34,832 nt of DNA, taken from assembly GCA_964383535.1 (NCBI GenBank), contig CAYLHS010000015.1, positions 1-34,832 of the forward strand. Reading direction: 5' to 3'. Numbering within the stretch: position 1 is the first letter of the stretch; every line of letters begins with the position of its first letter. Below, one piece after another: positions 32,664 through 34,832 of this stretch. The notes under the pieces are model-generated. The model was not told the DNA's origin. It did not search any database and worked only from the letters and a program-made list of their open reading frames with translations. Both the position numbers and the translations under genes were made by a program. Origin of the DNA: CAYLHS01 sp964383535. Lineage in GTDB: Bacteria > Actinomycetota > Acidimicrobiia > Spongiisociales > UBA4744.

Positions 32664-33497
32664 GTGTGGGTTGCCGATCAGTTCTATGAGATCCTGGGAA
32701 CTCGTTTCCGCGTGGTGTTCGAGGATCCAACACCCGCCGAGTATCTCGGTACGATGCTGGCCCCCTTCCTCCTGTCCGAAAGGGGTGCTCGCACCGTGAA
32801 CACCTTCTGTCTTGCGGGTGGCCTCGAGCAGGATGAGCGGGGCCTCGGGCGAGATCTCTATTGGGACATGAGGTGGCTTGCCTGGGATGAGACATGGCAG
32901 CCGCTCGTCAATCGGGTCTTGCAGGAGATCAACCGGCGGGCCGTTGGCGGCTATCAGGAGTTTGCAGCACACGCCGGGGTGGTCGGCATGGCCGACAAGG
33001 TGCTCGCGCTCGTGGCCGAGTCCGGCGGCGGGAAGTCCACGCTCACCGCCGCCTGCCTTCAGGCCGGATTCGGCTATGGATCGGATGAGTCGCTCTGCCT
33101 TCGCTACCACGATGCGGCTGTGGAGATCTACCCAAGGCCGCTTGGTCTGTCACGGTGGAGTCGAGAAGTGCTGTCGATCGGACACGGTACCGGCTTCGAA
33201 GGTGAGGCGCCGGTTTCAGCCGCCGCCCTGGGTGCAGAGAACCTTCCCGGCGGACGGCAGCTGACCGACGTGGTACTCCTCAACGTGGTCGAAGATTCCG
33301 CGCCGGTGCTCGAAACCTTGCCCCGATCGCGAGCCATAGCGGAACTCCTGGCACACTCGTTCAACCACTTCAAGAACCCGGCAGGTGCGTTCGACTTGGT
33401 GAACCGTGTGGCCCGAAACGTCGACGTCTGGAAGTTGACCTTCTCGGATCCTGCCGCTGCAGCTGCCGAGCTTCGAGCATCGGTCGAAACGCGATGA
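32664..33497 (+). CDS. HPr kinase-like (HprK-related) P-loop protein
   Basis: 277 residues. The P-loop is VAESGGGKST (117-126). The FGYGSDESLCL strand (136-146) matches the HprK Walker B region with D141/E142, and NPAGAFDLVNRVARN lies near the C-terminus. It is shorter than HprK and lacks the N-terminal DRTGG-like domain; an N-terminal part with YEILGTRFRVVFEDP replaces it. Such HprK-related kinases are known beside PqqD-like proteins and are not thought to act on HPr. The only start after an in-frame TGA (32640-32642) is GTG 32664, with AAGGGGAG about 14 bases away. A GTG at 32616, overlapping the PqqD stop, would give a natural coupled start if that TGA were a sense codon. Confidence 0.85.
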   Translation: MWVADQFYEILGTRFRVVFEDPTPAEYLGTMLAPFLLSERGARTVNTFCLAGGLEQDERGLGRDLYWDMRWLAWDETWQPLVNRVLQEINRRAVGGYQEFAAHAGVVGMADKVLALVAESGGGKSTLTAACLQAGFGYGSDESLCLRYHDAAVEIYPRPLGLSRWSREVLSIGHGTGFEGEAPVSAAALGAENLPGGRQLTDVVLLNVVEDSAPVLETLPRSRAIAELLAHSFNHFKNPAGAFDLVNRVARNVDVWKLTFSDPAAAAAELRASVETR

Positions 33498-33564
33498 TGC
33501 TCGCCGATTCGCCACTTGAAGGGACAGAAGGATCGTCGAATCGGTAGCGCCCTACGATGCGGGC

Positions 33565-34832
33565 ATGCTCGCGACAGACCGGGCCGAAGCTGCACTCGAC
33601 GAGGTCATCTCCGCCAAACCGGGGGGTCACCGGCGCGCCGGTCAAGTCGAGATGGTGAGGGCCGTGGCCGGGTCGATCGACTCGGGTACACACCTCGTCT
33701 GCGAAGCAGGTCCAGGAACCGGCAAGTCGTTCGGCTACCTCGTGCCCGCCATCTTGTCGGGCAAGAAGGTGGTCGTCGCCACCGCAACCAAGAGCCTGCA
33801 AGATCAGCTCGCCACAAAGGATCTTCCGTTCCTGGCCGACGCGCTCGACATCGATTTCACGTGGGCGGTTGTCAAGGGACGTCAGAACTACCTGTGCAAG
33901 TCGAAGCTCGTCGAACGACTGGAAGAAGAAGGTGTGTTCTCACAGCAGTTCACACTGGATGGACTCTCGTACGAGATCCCGGAAGAATTGCGGTTGATCT
34001 CCGAGTGGGCTGACGTGCACCCGACCGGGGACCGCGACGACCTGCCGGAGCAGCTCCCAGAAGGACTCTGGGAGAGTGTCTCGGTCATCGGCATGGAGTG
34101 TCCCGGTCGCGACGACTGTCCGCAAGGTGAGGACTGCTTCGCGATGGCTGCACTCGACGCCGCTGCCGATGCGGACATTGTGATCGTCAACCACCACTTG
34201 TACGGCAACGATCTCGCACTGGGGGGTGGGGTGATCCTCCCGGAGCACGATGTGCTTGTCGTCGACGAGGCGCATCGACTGGAAGATACGATGGCCTCGG
34301 CGCTCGGCATCGAACTCGCAGAAGGCCGGTTCTGGCACGTGGAAAGGTCGGCCGGTTCGTATCTGCGTGCGCAGGGCTCCAAGTCGGCGATAGACAAGGT
34401 GCTTCGACCCCTCAGTGATGTGACCAGACGGGTTCAGCAGTCTTTGGAACATGCCGACGCCGGGCGGGTCGCCGTTCCCGGCGAGATCGGTACTGCGTTC
34501 TCCTCCATGTCCTCCAGCCTGGGCGACATGACGCGAACGATCCGAGCGTCGGAGCCGTCATCGCCCGGGGCGCTCGGGGCGAGAGCCAGAGTCCTGAGGC
34601 TGGCCGGCCACCTTGCCGGCGATGTGACAATGGCCGTCGAGCCACCAGACGGGTACGTGTCATGGATCGAACGCGACGCATCGAGAACCTCCTACCGTGT
34701 CGCGCCCGTCGAAGTGGGACCGCTGCTCGCCGAGCAGTTGTTGTCCAGGGTGCCGGTGCTGTTGACGAGCGCGACGCTGTCGATCGCCGGTTCTCTCGAG
34801 CCGTACGCGCGACGGCTCGGGTTTGGTGATGC
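33565..34832 (+). CDS. DinG/XPD-family Fe-S ATP-dependent DNA helicase (partial, 3' end outside window)
   Basis: The frame is open from ATG 33565 to the window end (422 codons) with no stop, so this is the N-terminal part of a larger protein. Helicase motif I is AGPGTGKS at 48-55. Four cysteines fit the Fe-S cluster of this family: C111 in NYLC, then C179, C185 and C191 in ECPGRDDCPQGEDC. The DEAH box is VVDEAHRL (D234-H237), and motif III-like LTSATL is at 400-405. DinG-type helicases unwind 5'-to-3' and resolve R-loops or damaged DNA. No clear ribosome-binding site was seen. The gene is probably independent of the polysaccharide locus and marks its right border. Confidence 0.92.
   Translation, partial: MLATDRAEAALDEVISAKPGGHRRAGQVEMVRAVAGSIDSGTHLVCEAGPGTGKSFGYLVPAILSGKKVVVATATKSLQDQLATKDLPFLADALDIDFTWAVVKGRQNYLCKSKLVERLEEEGVFSQQFTLDGLSYEIPEELRLISEWADVHPTGDRDDLPEQLPEGLWESVSVIGMECPGRDDCPQGEDCFAMAALDAAADADIVIVNHHLYGNDLALGGGVILPEHDVLVVDEAHRLEDTMASALGIELAEGRFWHVERSAGSYLRAQGSKSAIDKVLRPLSDVTRRVQQSLEHADAGRVAVPGEIGTAFSSMSSSLGDMTRTIRASEPSSPGALGARARVLRLAGHLAGDVTMAVEPPDGYVSWIERDASRTSYRVAPVEVGPLLAEQLLSRVPVLLTSATLSIAGSLEPYARRLGFGD

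Noticed and set aside
31422..33497. Lasso-peptide or PQQ/sactipeptide cluster
   Set aside because: No B2 protease, asparagine-synthase-like cyclase, radical-SAM enzyme or typical precursor peptide gene is present; only the PqqD-like fold is shared.
1..34832. tRNA, rRNA, CRISPR arrays, insertion sequences, riboswitches
   Set aside because: Looked for T-loop-like GTTCGA sequences, regularly spaced repeats, transposase motifs and terminal inverted repeats; the few GTTCGA hits lie inside coding sequence and no cloverleaf, array or transposase was found.

Overview
The window is a stretch of high-GC DNA with frequent GTG starts, 4-base ATGA/GTGA gene overlaps and many actinobacterial-type proteins. 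It most likely comes from an uncultured actinobacterium, and the style of the secreted and envelope genes suggests class Acidimicrobiia or a relative (inference only, no marker gene is present). A run of exactly 100 N at 28462-28561 shows that this is a draft scaffold. No rRNA, tRNA, CRISPR array, insertion sequence or convincing intrinsic terminator was seen. No gene-free stretch exceeds 300 bases.

Layout. (1) 25-3678: an autoregulated-looking efflux operon of a TetR repressor, a LolD/MacB-type ABC ATPase and a large FtsX-type permease, with a perfect inverted repeat over the tetR start. (2) 3789-8073: a patch of catabolic and biosynthetic genes with clear decay. The 3' parts of a xylulokinase gene and a sugar-ABC ATPase gene are joined head to head, and a proB 5' part is joined out of frame to a proA 3' part that also carries a frameshift. 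Intact Gfo/Idh and aldo/keto reductase genes lie among them. (3) 8237-9151: a secreted lipoprotein of the metallophosphoesterase fold that has lost several metal and catalytic residues.

(4) 9212-30571: a large surface-polysaccharide locus in three transcription blocks. The leftward block has a PglF/CapD-type NDP-sugar dehydratase, a deacetylase-glycosyltransferase fusion, a GT2, a PglK-like ABC flippase and a membrane protein. The central rightward block has an epimerase, a GT4, a GNAT acetyltransferase, a polytopic protein that may be the polymerase, and a DegT aminotransferase. The second leftward block has a Wzz-like co-polymerase with a degenerate kinase domain, a nucleotidyltransferase-GT4 fusion, a GT4-GNAT fusion and a WecA/MraY-type initiating phosphotransferase. 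Together these could start a glycan on a polyprenyl carrier, make a 4-amino-4,6-dideoxy (acylated) sugar, assemble, flip, polymerise and set the chain length. No Wzx and no outer-membrane exporter are present.

(5) 30784-33497: a compact module made of a LuxR-type regulator whose receiver domain lacks the phospho-acceptor, two small PqqD-like proteins, a Tat-exported four-cysteine protein and an HprK-like P-loop kinase. A palindromic site lies in the divergent promoter region. This module, together with the nucleotidyltransferase-GT4 fusion, is the best candidate for an under-described system. (6) 33565-end: the N-terminal part of a DinG-type Fe-S helicase, cut by the window edge.
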